Shown here piece by piece: positions 63,037-64,000 of a stretch of DNA of 64,000 bases (position 1 is the first letter of the stretch; each line of letters starts with the position of its first letter). This stretch comes from Nocardioides sp. (GTDB taxonomy: Bacteria; Actinomycetota; Actinomycetes; Propionibacteriales; Nocardioidaceae), in contig PBYI01000053.1 in the NCBI GenBank assembly GCA_002729525.1, forward strand, positions 124,001 through 188,000, given 5' to 3'. The notes beneath the pieces are model-generated. The model did no database searches, was not told the origin of the DNA, and saw only the letters and a list, made by a program, of their open reading frames with translations. The translations under genes were made by a program, and so were the position numbers.

Positions 63037-64000
63037 ATGGCACCACCCGACAACGACCGACCGGGCTCCGGCTCGTCCGGCACCCCCGGTCAGGGCTCGT
63101 CCGGCGCCCAGGGCTCGTCCGGCGGGTTCGGCTGGCTCTACGGCAAGGACGGCGCCGCGGAGCCCCCGCCTCCCGCTCCGCGCGGGCGCCCGCAGCCGGA
63201 CCAGCCCGAGGCGACCCGGGTGATGCCCGTCCAGCCACGCCCCGACGGCGCTCCCCCGCCGCGCACCGCCCCGCGCGGCTCCTCGGTCACCCCCGGGCGT
63301 CCCTCACCGGCTCCCGCCCCCGGCGGCGCAGCCGGGTCGGGCGGTACGCCGCCCCCGCCACCGCCGCCCGGCGGCGGTGGCTCCGGCGGGTCCGGAGGAT
63401 CCGGCGTCGGCGGCTGGTTCGCCCGCCGGCTGCGGCGCCCCCGCTTCTACGTGCGCACCGTGCTGCTCGTCCTGCTCCTGTGGGTCGTCTACACCGTCGC
63501 GGTGCCCTTCGTGACCTGGTCGACCTCGGAGCAGGTCGCGTTCGAGCCCGACGGCGACCGACCCGCCGAGCAGGACGGCACGACGTACCTCCTCGTCGGC
63601 AACGACTCCCGCGCCGGCCTGACCGCCGAGCAGCGCAAGCAGCTCAGCACCGGCAACCCCGACGTCAACCTCACCGACACGATCATGCTGCTGCACACCG
63701 GCAGCGGACCGAACGTGCTCCTGTCGGTGCCGCGCGACACCGAGGTCGACATGCCGGGCTACGGCACCAGCAAGATCAACAGCGCCTACGCCCGCGGCGG
63801 TGCGCCGCTGCTGGTCGAGGTGCTGGAGAACGAGACCGGCATCCGGATCGACGAGTACGTCCAGATCGGGCTCGGCGGCGTCGCCGACGTCGTCGACGCC
63901 GTCGGCGGCATCGAGGTCTGCCCGGTCGAGCGGATCAAGGACAAGGCCGCGGGCCTGAACATCAAGAAGGGCTGCCAGACCGTCGACGGCACGACGGCCC
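63037..64000 (+). CDS. Second LCP-family ligase, cut by window end
   Basis: The first 321 residues of an LCP protein. A long cytoplasmic Gly/Ser/Pro-rich N-terminus (three GSSG units, then poly-Pro) of about 130 residues precedes a single helix (TVLLVLLLWVVYTVAVPF). The LCP domain follows: YLLVGNDSRAGLT, DTIMLLHTG, LLSVPRDTEVDMPGYGTSKI, NSAYARGG and VDAVGGIEVCPV. It is the classical single-anchor type, unlike its neighbour. Both may ligate different polymers or share one. The C-terminal part is outside the window. Confidence 0.93.
   Translation, partial: MAPPDNDRPGSGSSGTPGQGSSGAQGSSGGFGWLYGKDGAAEPPPPAPRGRPQPDQPEATRVMPVQPRPDGAPPPRTAPRGSSVTPGRPSPAPAPGGAAGSGGTPPPPPPPGGGGSGGSGGSGVGGWFARRLRRPRFYVRTVLLVLLLWVVYTVAVPFVTWSTSEQVAFEPDGDRPAEQDGTTYLLVGNDSRAGLTAEQRKQLSTGNPDVNLTDTIMLLHTGSGPNVLLSVPRDTEVDMPGYGTSKINSAYARGGAPLLVEVLENETGIRIDEYVQIGLGGVADVVDAVGGIEVCPVERIKDKAAGLNIKKGCQTVDGTTA

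Overview
This is a very GC-rich actinobacterial chromosome segment with densely packed genes and frequent GTG starts. WhiB, MtrA-MtrB-LpqB, coenzyme F420 genes, a SEC-C-tailed SecA, Rv3235-like and TIGR03089-like proteins all point to Actinobacteria. There are no mycolic-acid genes in view. The LicD, DUF6752 and sulfotransferase-like families suggest Nocardioidaceae (Nocardioides-like); that genus call is an inference. No rRNA, tRNA, insertion sequence, phage or CRISPR was seen.

Region 1 (1-9.9 kb) holds a partial potassium channel, an acyl-CoA dehydrogenase/MaoC hydratase pair, a sulfotransferase-like protein, and a CBS/MgtE-N protein - DUF1003 - Mrp - TatB series like the Rv1224-Rv1232c neighbourhood of Mycobacterium tuberculosis. 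Small envelope proteins follow.

Region 2 (10-39.2 kb) is a conserved actinobacterial core with the same general order as M. tuberculosis Rv3235-Rv3268. It runs secA, ycaQ-like glycosylase, LuxR-type regulator, hpf, comF, lpqB, mtrB, mtrA, sahH, then a SIS protein, a Trm112-like protein, manB, a DUF3499 protein, a zincin-like protein, DUF5719, a giant membrane glycosyltransferase, whiB, fbiA/cofD, cofE, a DUF3105 protein, manC and a TIGR03089 protein. It combines secretion, envelope stress signalling, mannose activation and F420 synthesis. Differences include no tmk between sahH and mtrA, and a CofE that lacks the C-terminal flavin domain of mycobacterial FbiB.

Region 3 (39.2-64 kb) is the accessory and most interesting part: a surface-glycan locus. 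It carries UDP-galactopyranose mutase, a GlfT2-like and two GlfT1-like glycosyltransferases, a Wzm/Wzt-type ABC exporter and two LytR-CpsA-Psr (LCP) ligases, the set expected to make a galactofuranan, export it and attach it to peptidoglycan. Interleaved are a glycerol-1-phosphate-type dehydrogenase, a sugar/polyol-phosphate nucleotidyltransferase, a LicD-methyltransferase fusion, three sulfotransferase-like proteins (a fourth lies in region 1), an inositol-phosphatase-type enzyme, a secreted peptidoglycan amidase, two exonuclease/endonuclease/phosphatase (EEP) hydrolases and a secreted phospholipase D-like protein. This suggests a galactan decorated with phosphopolyol and possibly sulfate.

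The regulatory sequence has two strong themes. Many genes have an A-N3-T type -10 hexamer 6-8 bases before the start codon, indicating leaderless transcripts. Three exported-protein genes (amidase, an EEP hydrolase, an LCP ligase) carry 9-bp-phased GTCACA direct repeats upstream, matching the known MtrA-box pattern, and mtrA itself is in this window.
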